In this document: positions 1-6,862 of the stretch, one piece after another
Position numbering within the stretch: position 1 is the first letter of the stretch
Layout: the number at the start of each line of letters is the position of its first letter
NCBI GenBank assembly: GCA_014380825.1
Contig: JACMJD010000697.1
Span: 1-9,554, forward strand
Direction: 5' to 3'
Source: Phycisphaerae bacterium
GTDB lineage: Bacteria; Planctomycetota; Phycisphaerae; Tepidisphaerales; Tepidisphaeraceae
Length of the DNA: 9,554 bases
Notes under the pieces: model-generated
Told to the model about the DNA's origin: nothing
The model's input: only the letters and a program-made list of their open reading frames with translations
Databases searched by the model: none
Made by a program: the position numbers and the translations under genes

Positions 1-189
1 GAACATCATCGTCGCCGTTGCGAGCTGGCGCAGGTTCGACAGGCACTGCGTGCTCGCCGCCGCTGCGCGGGCTTTACTCAGCGCGGGAAGCAGGATGCTG
101 ATGAGCAGCGCGATGATGCCGATGACGACCAATAGCTCGACCAGCGTGAACGCGCGACGCGAGGAACTTCGGACTCCGCTGTTGTTCAT
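1..189 (-). CDS. Prepilin-type N-terminal cleavage/methylation protein (pseudopilin-like), partial
   Basis: Only the first 63 codons are visible; the gene runs off the left edge. The start ATG (187-189) has AAAGGTG about 4 nt upstream. The N-terminus is a basic stretch ending in Arg-Arg-Ala, then [16 protein letters not shown] and a helix continuing to [12 protein letters not shown], then a CLSNLRQL segment. This is the class III (type IV pilin/type II secretion) signal: cleavage is expected between Ala13 and Phe14, with the conserved Glu at +5 (Glu18). Ala rather than Gly at -1 is common in planctomycete members. In this phylum such proteins form large paralogous families, many with a DUF1559-type C-terminal domain, but that part is not visible. 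The start lies 37 nt downstream of the amylase stop on the same strand, so co-transcription is likely. Whether it is a structural pseudopilin or a secreted protein using a pilin leader cannot be decided here. Confidence 0.88.
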   Translation of the reverse strand, partial: MNNSGVRSSSRRAFTLVELLVVIGIIALLISILLPALSKARAAAASTQCLSNLRQLATATMMF

Positions 190-226
190 ATCGCACCTTT
201 CCAATTCCACACCCTCGTACACAGAA

Positions 227-3200
227 TTATCGGGAACGATGTCTGCTGCGCCTAAATCTTGCCGCTGAAGCGGCAAGCCCGCCGATCAGGACAAACGCGC
301 TGCTCGGTTCCGGCACTGCGCTCAGGAACGAATTCGCGTAGCCGGGACCGAACTGCTCTCTATGCTGCTGCACCAACAGCAGGCTCGGCGTGTTCATGCC
401 GGCACTGCTCGGATCGCTGCCATCCAGATATGCGATCGCACGAGCAAGTCCTCGTCCCTGCGTATTGAACACGAAATCGATTAATGAGTAGTCATCGAAG
501 TCGACGATGCCGTTGCCGTCGAAGTCACCGTTGGCCCAGCCTGTATTGCTGTTGTTGAAGCCGTTGTCGATGTGGCTGTAATCGTCGAAGTCGACGATGC
601 CGTTCAGATCTGAATCGCCGTAATCGGTTTCGAAGATCGTGCGGATGAGGACATCGGCATCCTGTCGATCGGCGCCGGACGGCGTGGGCCAGCCGTCGAC
701 ATCGAGGTCGTATCGCCAATCTGCGTTGCCGAAGCTGGCGTGCAGGTGATCGATGTCGGCGGCGTTCGTCGAGCCGTCGTTGTTCATGTCGCCACGCTTC
801 AACACGGCGGCCACCGACGCAGCAGTGGCGGCCGCGGGTGCGCTGATCGCGCGGAAGCGAGTGCGCTGCAAGTACAAATCGCGGCTGTCCATCAAGCCGT
901 CGGCGTTCATGTCGGCGGCGGCGTTGAATGAATGGTTCGTCTGACCCTGCGCGTTCGGGTAGACCATCGCCTCCATGCCGTACGCGGTTCCGGTGACGTC
1001 GCCGATCGTATACGTGCCGCCGAAATCGAGATCGCCCAGCCCCGCGCCGCGGCGCGTGCTGGTGGCGACGCCGAAAATCCGCTGCACGTTCTGTCGGCCG
1101 GTGATTTCCGTTGTCACGATCGTGAAGACATGGTTGCCGCTGCCGACGTTGAAGAATCCGAACTTGAAGAGATCGCGATCGATCTGCGTCGTCAGTGATC
1201 CGCTCGCACCAAGCTGCGCCAGAATTTCAGCGTCGGTCTTGTTGGCCGGCTGGTCGATCAGCACCTGCACCTTGGTGGCGGTCTGATCATCCGACTTGAT
1301 GTACACGTCGCGATTCTCGTTCGCGTTCAGATCCCATTCGACAAAGCTGTTGACCGACGAAACCGGCTTGAGCCGATCGACATAAACCGACTGCGTAAAA
1401 TCCGTGAAGATCGCCGGCCCGCTGGCGCGATGACGATACGCGCGGGCTGTGATGTAGTGATAGCCTTCCGACAGCGTGGTCGCGTCGACGCTCTGCGAAT
1501 AGGTTCCGATGTTGTCGGCGCTGGTGTAGCCGGGCGTGTTCGTCGTGACGAAATTCTCGAAGCCGTAGGATGTTCCGCCCGTCGAGCGGAAATCGACCGT
1601 GCCGTTGCCGTTGATGTCGATTCCGCCGTCGATCTTCAGCTCGGCTTTATCGCCGTCGGCGTCATGATCGCGGATCGAGCCGAGCAGGTTCACCTTGTTG
1701 GTGTTGAGCGTGACGTCAAACGAATTCGCGGTGATGACTTTGACATCGGCCAAGCGCGTCGTGCCGTTGGTGTTGGCGGTAGGCGTGCCGCCCGCGAGCG
1801 TGCTGGCGACGTTGCTCAGGCTCAGACTTCCCTGCGGCCCGCTGGGGCCGTAGATCAGATAGCCCCGCCCTGTTTCCACGCCATCTGGATTCTTGTTTCG
1901 CGGGACGCGCAGGTTCGCGGTGCCGTCGCCATTCACGATCACGACTTCCGGAAAATCGTTGTGCGGATCGAACGTGATATCAGACGCGTTGCCGGTCAGC
2001 TCAAGTAGCGGCGTGCCCGGCGCGAATCCGGTCGGCACGGTGCGGCTGTCGAACCCGCCGTCCATGCGGTTGCTCAGCACGACCAGCGCGCTGTTCGTCC
2101 GCTCGTAGATCAGCATCTCTTTCGCATCGGCGGTGGGCGTGCGATCGGCATAGTTGCCGCGTCCGTGCGAGTTGCGGATGTCGACCAGCTTGGTGATGCG
2201 ATCGCCGTACATCCCGCCCAGCGCATCGCCGCGACCGTCTTTCGGAAACGCTCGGCCGTTGCCGAATTCTTTGGCGTTGAAGTAGACAATCGCGTTGCCC
2301 GGCCGCATCAGCGTGTACGCGTACGCGACGGTGCTCAGGTGCGGGCCGAACGAATCGTGGCTCGACACGAACGCCACGCCCTGGCTGCCGTTGTTCGCCA
2401 GGCCATCATCGTTCACGTCCAGGCTGGCGTTCTTGACGCTTCGCCAGTCGTTCTGAACACCGTTGGCGGTCAGGTTGTTCTGCATCGCGAAGAACAATGG
2501 GAAATCCAGGTCATCGCGATTGCCGCGCACCGAGCCGACCGTGCCGGTGTTGTAGTCCTTGCGAATGTATTGCTGCAGCGTGCCCATGTTGCCGTCAAAC
2601 ACTTCGCTGAACGCGAAGATGCGCTGCTGCGATCCATCCAGCAGCGTGCGCTTGCTCGCGGCGTAGACACTCTGGTCGTAATAGTTCAGCGCCCAGGTCG
2701 GCATGTGCTTGGCGGCGTCGATGCGGAAACCGTCGATACCGATTTGCTGCACCATCCACTTAGTGTTGCGCATCAGATAACCGGTCGCGTTCTCGGTCAC
2801 CGCATCGCCGGCCATGGGGCTCGCGCTGTTGAAGTCGTAGAGATCGACGAAGCTGTTGGTGCGCGCGTCCCAGACGGTGTTCTTCGGAAGATCGCGATCG
2901 GGATAGAACTGCGCATTGCTTGCGTTCGGCACATTCGCAAGCCGGCCAAATAGCGATTGTGTACCGGCGGGCAGATTGCGCGAATCGCCCGGCGTGACCG
3001 GATTGCGAATGAACTGGTAATTCTTTTCCTGCGCGATGTCGATCAGGCCGGCGACGCGACCGTTGATGTCGCCGCCTTCGTTGGCGCCATGGAAATCACC
3101 GTCGACATTGCTGTAGCCGAGCGTGTTGTAGCCGGGATTATTCGGGTTGGTGTTCTGAAGCTGGATCGAGAAACCCGGATAGCCGCCGGCTTTGGCAAAA

Positions 3201-3655
3201 GTGTTCGTGCCGTCCGTCGTGCCGAGCGTGGAGTAGCCGTTGTGATTCCAGACCAGATCGACGTAGACGTTCGTGCCGATCTTGTGCATCGCGGCAATCG
3301 CGGATATCAAACCGGTCTGCGTGCCGTAGAGCGTTGGCCGGCCTGCTGATCCGAGATCGAAGCGATCGTAGACGTCGTAGCCGACGGATTGATCGCCGGT
3401 GTCCGCGCGGCTCGGCGGCGGCGTCCACAATCCGCCGTAGCCGGCGTTGAGGATGTCCGGCGCGCGATTTTCCATCGTCCGCCAGGTCGCTTCGAACATC
3501 TGAAGCATTGCGGGCGCGGAGGTGTCTTGTGCGACAGCGATGGAATGAAGGCCGGAAAGCAGAAATGCAGCGGAAGCCGCCGCCGTGAGCACCGCATGCG
3601 CGCGGGCACGTCGCCGGGACCCTTGGCCTCGAAATGCCTGGGAGGCAACCACCAT
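227..3655 (-). CDS. Secreted GH13 alpha-amylase with dockerin-like calcium repeats and PEP-CTERM sorting tail
   Basis: This is an endo-acting alpha-glucan hydrolase, predicted to cleave alpha-1,4 links of starch-like polymers outside the cell. It has 1142 residues from ATG 3655. That start has GGAG six nt upstream, whereas the longer TTG start at 3661 would abut the same GGAG with no spacing. Order of parts: a long basic n-region and signal peptide ending near AVA-Gln43; a GH13 catalytic barrel at about 50-600; Ig-like beta-sandwich sequence at about 610-865; EF-hand/dockerin-like loops at about 915-1068; and a C-terminal PEP-CTERM tail (VPEP near 1114, hydrophobic segment, Arg-rich end). All GH13 signature regions are present: DLVWNH (133-138), GFRIDAAKH (309-317, nucleophile Asp313), SEVFD (acid/base Glu351) and FVSSHD (transition-state Asp434). 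The length is two to three times that of a simple alpha-amylase because of the C-terminal modules. The PEP-CTERM tail implies exosortase processing at the cell envelope. Exact specificity (amylase, maltogenic, pullulan-acting) is not determined. Confidence 0.93.
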   Translation of the reverse strand: MVVASQAFRGQGSRRRARAHAVLTAAASAAFLLSGLHSIAVAQDTSAPAMLQMFEATWRTMENRAPDILNAGYGGLWTPPPSRADTGDQSVGYDVYDRFDLGSAGRPTLYGTQTGLISAIAAMHKIGTNVYVDLVWNHNGYSTLGTTDGTNTFAKAGGYPGFSIQLQNTNPNNPGYNTLGYSNVDGDFHGANEGGDINGRVAGLIDIAQEKNYQFIRNPVTPGDSRNLPAGTQSLFGRLANVPNASNAQFYPDRDLPKNTVWDARTNSFVDLYDFNSASPMAGDAVTENATGYLMRNTKWMVQQIGIDGFRIDAAKHMPTWALNYYDQSVYAASKRTLLDGSQQRIFAFSEVFDGNMGTLQQYIRKDYNTGTVGSVRGNRDDLDFPLFFAMQNNLTANGVQNDWRSVKNASLDVNDDGLANNGSQGVAFVSSHDSFGPHLSTVAYAYTLMRPGNAIVYFNAKEFGNGRAFPKDGRGDALGGMYGDRITKLVDIRNSHGRGNYADRTPTADAKEMLIYERTNSALVVLSNRMDGGFDSRTVPTGFAPGTPLLELTGNASDITFDPHNDFPEVVIVNGDGTANLRVPRNKNPDGVETGRGYLIYGPSGPQGSLSLSNVASTLAGGTPTANTNGTTRLADVKVITANSFDVTLNTNKVNLLGSIRDHDADGDKAELKIDGGIDINGNGTVDFRSTGGTSYGFENFVTTNTPGYTSADNIGTYSQSVDATTLSEGYHYITARAYRHRASGPAIFTDFTQSVYVDRLKPVSSVNSFVEWDLNANENRDVYIKSDDQTATKVQVLIDQPANKTDAEILAQLGASGSLTTQIDRDLFKFGFFNVGSGNHVFTIVTTEITGRQNVQRIFGVATSTRRGAGLGDLDFGGTYTIGDVTGTAYGMEAMVYPNAQGQTNHSFNAAADMNADGLMDSRDLYLQRTRFRAISAPAAATAASVAAVLKRGDMNNDGSTNAADIDHLHASFGNADWRYDLDVDGWPTPSGADRQDADVLIRTIFETDYGDSDLNGIVDFDDYSHIDNGFNNSNTGWANGDFDGNGIVDFDDYSLIDFVFNTQGRGLARAIAYLDGSDPSSAGMNTPSLLLVQQHREQFGPGYANSFLSAVPEPSSAFVLIGGLAASAARFRRSRHRSR
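258..277. repeat. 20-bp palindrome inside the amylase 3' end
   Basis: CTTGCCGCT-GA-AGCGGCAAG is a perfect dyad with 9-bp arms. It lies inside the PEP-CTERM transmembrane segment, encoding Leu-Ala-Ala-Ser-Ala-Ala, about 30 nt before the stop codon. It has no U-tract, so it is not a classical terminator. Alanine-rich coding in GC-rich DNA can produce such dyads by chance. Confidence 0.5.
492..604. repeat. Direct repeat encoding duplicated dockerin-like loops
   Basis: Positions 492-514 and 582-604 match at 22 of 23 bases and are 90 bp apart. They encode two nearly identical calcium-loop segments of the amylase C-terminus, each containing [10 protein letters not shown]. The DNA identity exceeds what conserved protein sequence requires, which suggests a recent internal duplication of the half-repeat unit or gene conversion. 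Confidence 0.8.
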
Positions 3656-3678
3656 TTCCAACTCCGCCGAGAGAGGTG

Positions 3679-3691
3679 TTTAACCGTTTAA
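3679..3691. promoter_or_regulatory. Candidate LacI-type operator before the amylase gene
   Basis: TTTAACCGTTTAA is a near-palindrome with one half-site mismatch. It matches the perfect dyad TTAAACTGTTTAA found 53 nt before the LacI-family gene at 11 of 13 positions. It lies 24-36 nt upstream of the amylase ATG, where a bound repressor could block transcription start or elongation. It also sits inside the direct repeat GTTTAACCGTTTAACC (3678-3693). Assignment to the linked regulator is inference. Confidence 0.5.
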
Positions 3692-3703
3692 CCTTCCGAC
3701 GAC

Positions 3704-3732
3704 ATCATCGCCGATCCGAAGGTCGATTGCAA
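3704..3732 (-). promoter_or_regulatory. Possible sigma70-like promoter of the amylase gene
   Basis: On the minus strand, TTGCAA (3732-3727) is followed after 17 nt by GATGAT (3709-3704), each matching four of six consensus bases. The inferred start of transcription near 3697 puts the candidate operator at about +6 to +18. In GC-rich DNA such matches arise by chance, so this is a suggestion only. Confidence 0.25.
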
Positions 3733-3765
3733 TGGCCAATTCGTCGCTCCGCTTGCGCCTGCGTT

Positions 3766-5460
3766 TCAAAAGCGGCGGCGTCGTCGCAGCAGAACCGCGC
3801 TGCTTCCGATAATCGTCGTAAGCGATCCGGGCTCCGGAACGTAGACCAGATCCAGACTTCCGCCATTGTTGCCGATCGCCAGCGACCAACCGCTCGGATA
3901 GACGTTTTGGAACAGGGTCGTGTCCACATAGAACTTGTTCAGATCGACGTTCAAAAACGAGTTGCTGCTCGATGTCGCGATGATGTACCGCTTGGGCGCA
4001 TCCGGCGAGCCCGGTATCCATCCCGGAACCAGACCAGGCGTGGAGCCGTTCAGCGAAACGATTTTGATGGTGAACCGCTCTTCAGGCGAGGTGATCGTTG
4101 TCGCGGTGACGGATACGGCACCGAGCGTCAACTGATCCCACGCCGTGCCCGCGGGAGACGCGGGACTCTGCGCGTTGATCTCCCATGTGTAGCTGCCGCC
4201 TTTAGCGAATTCGGTCACGCCGCCGCCGGTGGTGCTGAGCGTCAGGTTGCCAACGCTATTGCCCGGCGAAACGTTGCCCGAAATCGAAACACTTTTCCCG
4301 CTCGCCGGCGCGATCGTGCCGGAACCGCCGAGCGTTGCGCCGCTGGCGATCGAATAGTTGTCGCCGCCGTTGTGCGTGCCGTTGACGATTAGCGCGCCGT
4401 TGCTGACCGTCGTCGTGCCGGCGTAAGTGCTGGTGCCTTCCAGATACAGCGCGCCTGCACCATTCTTGATCAGCGAGCCAATCTCGCCTGAGTCGGGATT
4501 CTTTAAGCCATTGGTGATCTGAGTGTTGCCAGCGCCGTTTACGGTCAACGCCTGATTGTTCACGTTGATCGTTGCGCCGGTGAAGGCAATGGTTCCGCCG
4601 CTGGCGATACTTGTCTCGACATTTCCGTCCAGGAAGATGTTGCCACTATACGTGTTGGTGCCGCTGGTGTTGGTTGCCTGAATGCGACGGGCGCCCGTGC
4701 CGCTCCGTGCCACAATCCCGCCAGTAAGAGTAGTGCCGCCATCTGCGTCGGTAATGCGCAGGGTCCCCGCCGCGCTGCCTCCATCCACGCCGATGCGATG
4801 AAACGGGCTGGACGTCGATCCGCCCGCTGCGTAGCTCACCGTTCCGGCTTCGATAGTCGTATCACCAGAGTAGGTGTTCGCGGCAGCGAAGATCACCTCA
4901 CTGGCTTGCTTCACGACGACCGCGCCGCCCGCGTTCTTCAACGGTGTAAAGAAGCTGAGCTTGAAGCCGTTGTTGCCGAAGACGGAGATGACGGCGCTGT
5001 TGTCGAGAAACAACGATCCGGCGCCGCCGCCGAGGTTCACATCGATATCACCATTGACCGGATTGATTTCGCCACTGGTGTCGAACGAGATATTTGCGAA
5101 CCCCAGTGTCAGTTTGTTCGTGCTGTTGTTCTCGATCTTAGGGACACCGTTGTTGTTGACGAACTTGATCGAATTGCCGTTCAGTGTAAAAGCGGCGGCA
5201 CCGGCATTCAGGAAGATCCGGTTCATGTTGTCGAATGACGTGTAATTGAAGAACGGCGTGGTCCGGGTGGAGCCGGCGAAGTTAATGATCGAGCCCAGGG
5301 GCGGCGCAGTGTTATCCACCCAGTTGTTTCCGGTGCCCCAGTTATTGTCGCCGCCGCCCCCATCCCAAGTGTCGATGTTCTGCCCCAGTGCCGCGACCGA
5401 AACGCACAGAACGATCGCGAGGACCGCCAACGCCGTCAGTTTCACTTGTGTCGCCCGCAT
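3766..5460 (-). CDS. PEP-CTERM protein with autotransporter-type beta-strand repeats
   Basis: The protein has 564 residues and is likely exported and surface-associated, with no enzymatic motif seen. The chosen ATG (5460) directly precedes a good signal peptide (KLTALAVLAIVLCVSVAALG, cleavage near residue 26) and has GGAG about 8 nt upstream. A longer frame from a TTG at 5583 has no such support. The body is rich in Gly, Asn, Thr and Ser and looks like a beta-helix. Units resembling the passenger-associated beta-strand repeat lie at about 178-212 (ANTYSGDTTIEAGTVSY) and 328-362 (TSTYAGTTTVSNGALIVNG), with a weaker one near 262-282. The segment at about 398-430 (SPGNSVGNLTLS, then YTWEIN) is typical of this class just before the C-terminal domain. 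The tail is VPEP at 541-544, a hydrophobic stretch, then RRRRRF, the PEP-CTERM exosortase signal. It sits between two other PEP-CTERM genes on the same strand, 110 nt before the amylase ATG. A matrix or adhesin-like role is possible but unproven. Confidence 0.9.
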   Translation of the reverse strand: MRATQVKLTALAVLAIVLCVSVAALGQNIDTWDGGGGDNNWGTGNNWVDNTAPPLGSIINFAGSTRTTPFFNYTSFDNMNRIFLNAGAAAFTLNGNSIKFVNNNGVPKIENNSTNKLTLGFANISFDTSGEINPVNGDIDVNLGGGAGSLFLDNSAVISVFGNNGFKLSFFTPLKNAGGAVVVKQASEVIFAAANTYSGDTTIEAGTVSYAAGGSTSSPFHRIGVDGGSAAGTLRITDADGGTTLTGGIVARSGTGARRIQATNTSGTNTYSGNIFLDGNVETSIASGGTIAFTGATINVNNQALTVNGAGNTQITNGLKNPDSGEIGSLIKNGAGALYLEGTSTYAGTTTVSNGALIVNGTHNGGDNYSIASGATLGGSGTIAPASGKSVSISGNVSPGNSVGNLTLSTTGGGVTEFAKGGSYTWEINAQSPASPAGTAWDQLTLGAVSVTATTITSPEERFTIKIVSLNGSTPGLVPGWIPGSPDAPKRYIIATSSSNSFLNVDLNKFYVDTTLFQNVYPSGWSLAIGNNGGSLDLVYVPEPGSLTTIIGSSAVLLRRRRRF

Positions 5461-5563
5461 CAGAGTTCTCCGTGATTCGCTCTCCCCCGCGTGCATGACT
5501 CTGGCGATGGAGGCTCGTTGTTTCCAGCACACGTCGTGCGGCCGGAACCCACTCTGTGAACGT

Positions 5564-5601
5564 TTCAGCCGGAGCACGCACAAGTGCGCGCTCCGGCTGA
5601 A
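5564..5601. terminator. Strong hairpin between the two small PEP-CTERM genes
   Basis: Arms TTCAGCCGGAGC (5564-5575) and GCTCCGGCTGAA (5590-5601) are perfectly complementary over 12 bp. The 14-nt loop can pair further (CGCAC with GTGCG). It lies 33 nt downstream of the stop of the 228-aa PEP-CTERM gene, the position expected for a terminator or mRNA-stabilising 3' hairpin. There is no U-run on the minus-strand side (the next bases are ACGTTCAC), so intrinsic termination would be weak. On the plus strand the following sequence is TCAATTTTG. Confidence 0.6.
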
Positions 5602-5634
5602 TCAATTTTGAACGTCACGTCGTGTAGAACCGAC

Positions 5635-6321
5635 TCATGCACGTCGTCGACGCGCGATCAGCGACAGTGCGCCCAACCCGATGAAGCCCATCGAAGCCGG
5701 TTCCGGCACGGACAATGTATACGAGAGCAACTGCGTGCCGCTGTCGTAGGGAACTTGCCAGTCACTGATCGTCTGGCCGGGATTGCCCAGTGCGTCGTTG
5801 GCACTGTCGCCACCACCGCCGCCGCCGGAGTACACGTCGAAGCTGATGCCCTGTCCGGGGATCAGGTTCAGCGAGGCGAGCGGCACGGTAATCGTCGTGC
5901 TGTCCGCGCCAAGCACCGGCACGAACTGACCGTTCTGCGTCCAGCTTCCGTTGAATGTAAATGGCTGCGCGCCGCCGCCACCGCCGTCGACCCAACTGCC
6001 GACCCATGCATCCATTCCGCTGGCGATGCGAATGTTGCGACCCCAAGGATTACCAACCGGATTTCCGGTGTCGCCGCCGGCGACCGATTCGATCCCGATC
6101 ATGTACTTGCCCCAGTCAGTGGGGTTGGCGATCGAACCATTCGTCGTGATCTTGAACGTGATGTCGGTCAGCGTGTTGGTGACTTCGACCGACTTAATGT
6201 CCATGTGGGCATTACCGTCGAAGTTGTCACCGATCGTGTCATTGAAAACCGCAGCCGACGCAGCACCGGCCATGGTGAACATTGCGGCAACGGCCGCGCT
6301 TACCTGCACAAACTTCTTCAT
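5635..6321 (-). CDS. Small PEP-CTERM protein of unknown function, predicted beta-sandwich
   Basis: The protein has 228 residues. The start ATG at 6321 has a strong ribosome site (AGAGGAG, 5 nt spacing); an upstream in-frame GTG at 6378 would add residues ahead of a clear signal peptide and is rejected. The signal peptide is MKKFVQVSAAVAAMFTMAGAASA, cleaved near residue 23. The mature part is a single beta-rich domain of about 180 residues with alternating hydrophobic strands, many Trp and Gly residues, and two glycine runs near 113-117 and 166-171. The tail is VPEP at 205-208, a hydrophobic stretch and ARRRRA, a PEP-CTERM sorting signal. I do not recognise the family. The layout (FNDTIGDNFDGN, then strands and a TDWGKYMIGIE segment) is loosely like CBM9 or glucodextranase-type sandwich domains, so glycan binding is a guess. 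It is the first gene of the minus-strand group, divergent from the LacI-type regulator. Confidence 0.87.
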   Translation of the reverse strand: MKKFVQVSAAVAAMFTMAGAASAAVFNDTIGDNFDGNAHMDIKSVEVTNTLTDITFKITTNGSIANPTDWGKYMIGIESVAGGDTGNPVGNPWGRNIRIASGMDAWVGSWVDGGGGGAQPFTFNGSWTQNGQFVPVLGADSTTITVPLASLNLIPGQGISFDVYSGGGGGGDSANDALGNPGQTISDWQVPYDSGTQLLSYTLSVPEPASMGFIGLGALSLIARRRRA

Positions 6322-6419
6322 TTTCGCTCCTCTGAAAATCGATCGACCCACTGCCCTGAACTGACGAACGCAACTCACACGAACTGCGTTGTCATGCGCA
6401 TATCAATTTCAATCCACTG

Positions 6420-6476
6420 GCGGCGAGTTCAGCAAGTTTTCGGACAGTTTGCTGAACCGGTTAGACAGCTCGCCGC
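6420..6476. promoter_or_regulatory. Nested inverted repeats, possible regulator-binding region
   Basis: The inner dyad is GTTCAGCAA (6427-6435) and TTGCTGAAC (6449-6457), with a 13-nt spacer. It is flanked by an outer dyad, GCGGCGAG (6420-6427) and CTCGCCGC (6469-6476). The half-site TTGCTGAA recurs at 6816-6823, just after the dyad in front of the regulator gene. The region lies 99-155 nt upstream of the 228-aa PEP-CTERM start, a plausible place for an upstream operator or activator site. Confidence 0.45.
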
Positions 6477-6590
6477 GATGATCGCTCTGATGTTCCCGCT
6501 GAAGCAATCGTCGCTGCGATATCGCTGACTGGACTAACCCTCAGATGACGCTGCGCCACACAATCCGAACCCGTGAATCCGGCACAGCGC

Positions 6591-6626
6591 ATTTTCCGCT
6601 AGGAGCTACTATAAATGCCGGAAAAT
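6591..6626. repeat. 8-bp inverted repeat flanking TATAAAT
   Basis: ATTTTCCG (6591-6598) and CGGAAAAT (6619-6626) are perfect inverted copies with a 20-nt spacer. The spacer holds AGGAG (6601-6605) and TATAAAT (6610-6616), which resembles a -10 box. No good -35 hexamer lies 16-18 nt upstream on the plus strand. It could be a regulator site or chance. Confidence 0.3.
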
Positions 6627-6797
6627 CATTGTCAAACAAAAAAAGGGGCTCATCAAGTTACACCCCGTGCCCACCTCAATCGGCAGGACCCCTTCGAAAT
6701 CCACAGAATTGACCCGCGAAGCTGCTTTTGGGGCACCACGAGGCCCTCGCCGGCTGGCTCGGTCGAAGAATTTGGATTGCATCCGTTCATCATGTTG

Positions 6798-6810
6798 TTA
6801 AACTGTTTAA
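6798..6810. promoter_or_regulatory. Candidate LacI-type operator, autoregulatory site
   Basis: TTAAAC-T-GTTTAA is a perfect dyad with 6-bp arms around one central base. It is located 53 nt before the regulator ATG at 6863. The same pattern with two changes precedes the amylase gene at 3679-3691. LacI-family proteins bind as dimers to such dyads and often repress their own gene. A third TTGCTGAA half-site (6816-6823) follows directly. Confidence 0.5.
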
Positions 6811-6862
6811 GCAGATTGCTGAAGGGTGGATTCTTCTTAGGGTGCCGCGGAGCGCCAAACCA

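Larger units (their letters stand above)
6322..6862. other. 541-bp divergent intergenic regulatory region
   Basis: This gap separates the minus-strand PEP-CTERM gene from the plus-strand regulator and has no convincing gene. It contains nested inverted repeats (6420-6476), an 8-bp inverted repeat around a TATAAAT box (6591-6626), a GGGG/CCCC stem beside an A7 tract (about 6637-6665) and a perfect 13-bp dyad (6798-6810). A weak 88-codon frame (6615-6881) with AGGAG nine nt before its ATG overlaps the regulator start out of frame. I could not fix a confident -35/-10 pair for either direction. Confidence 0.7.

Noticed and set aside
2165..2953. 262-codon plus-strand frame inside the amylase gene
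   Set aside because: It is antisense to the conserved GH13 catalytic region. Its Val/Arg/Ala-rich composition is what a GC-rich gene gives on its opposite strand.
3634..4392. 252-codon plus-strand frame spanning the amylase promoter region and the beta-repeat gene end
   Set aside because: It is antisense to two supported genes and the intergenic gap, very Arg-rich, with no recognisable motif.
5461..5634. Search for a TTAAAC-type operator before the beta-repeat PEP-CTERM gene
   Set aside because: Only TGAACGTTTCA (5557-5567) was found, a different short dyad that overlaps the hairpin arm. It is not convincing as the same site.
227..6321. Possibility that the repeat-rich secreted proteins are a phage or defence island
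   Set aside because: All have typical chromosomal secreted-protein features (signal peptides, PEP-CTERM tails). No integrase, transposase, nuclease or defence-type domain is visible.
5584..6528. 314-codon plus-strand frame opposite the 228-aa PEP-CTERM gene
   Set aside because: It is rich in Arg, His and Ala with no domain, signal peptide or convincing ribosome site, and it runs across a hairpin and the intergenic region. The minus-strand gene has a strong start, signal peptide and sorting tail.
6637..6665. GGGG...CCCC stem next to an A7 tract, resembling an intrinsic terminator for minus-strand transcripts
   Set aside because: The stem is only 4-5 bp with a 12-14 nt loop, and no minus-strand gene ends there. 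It is too weak to call.
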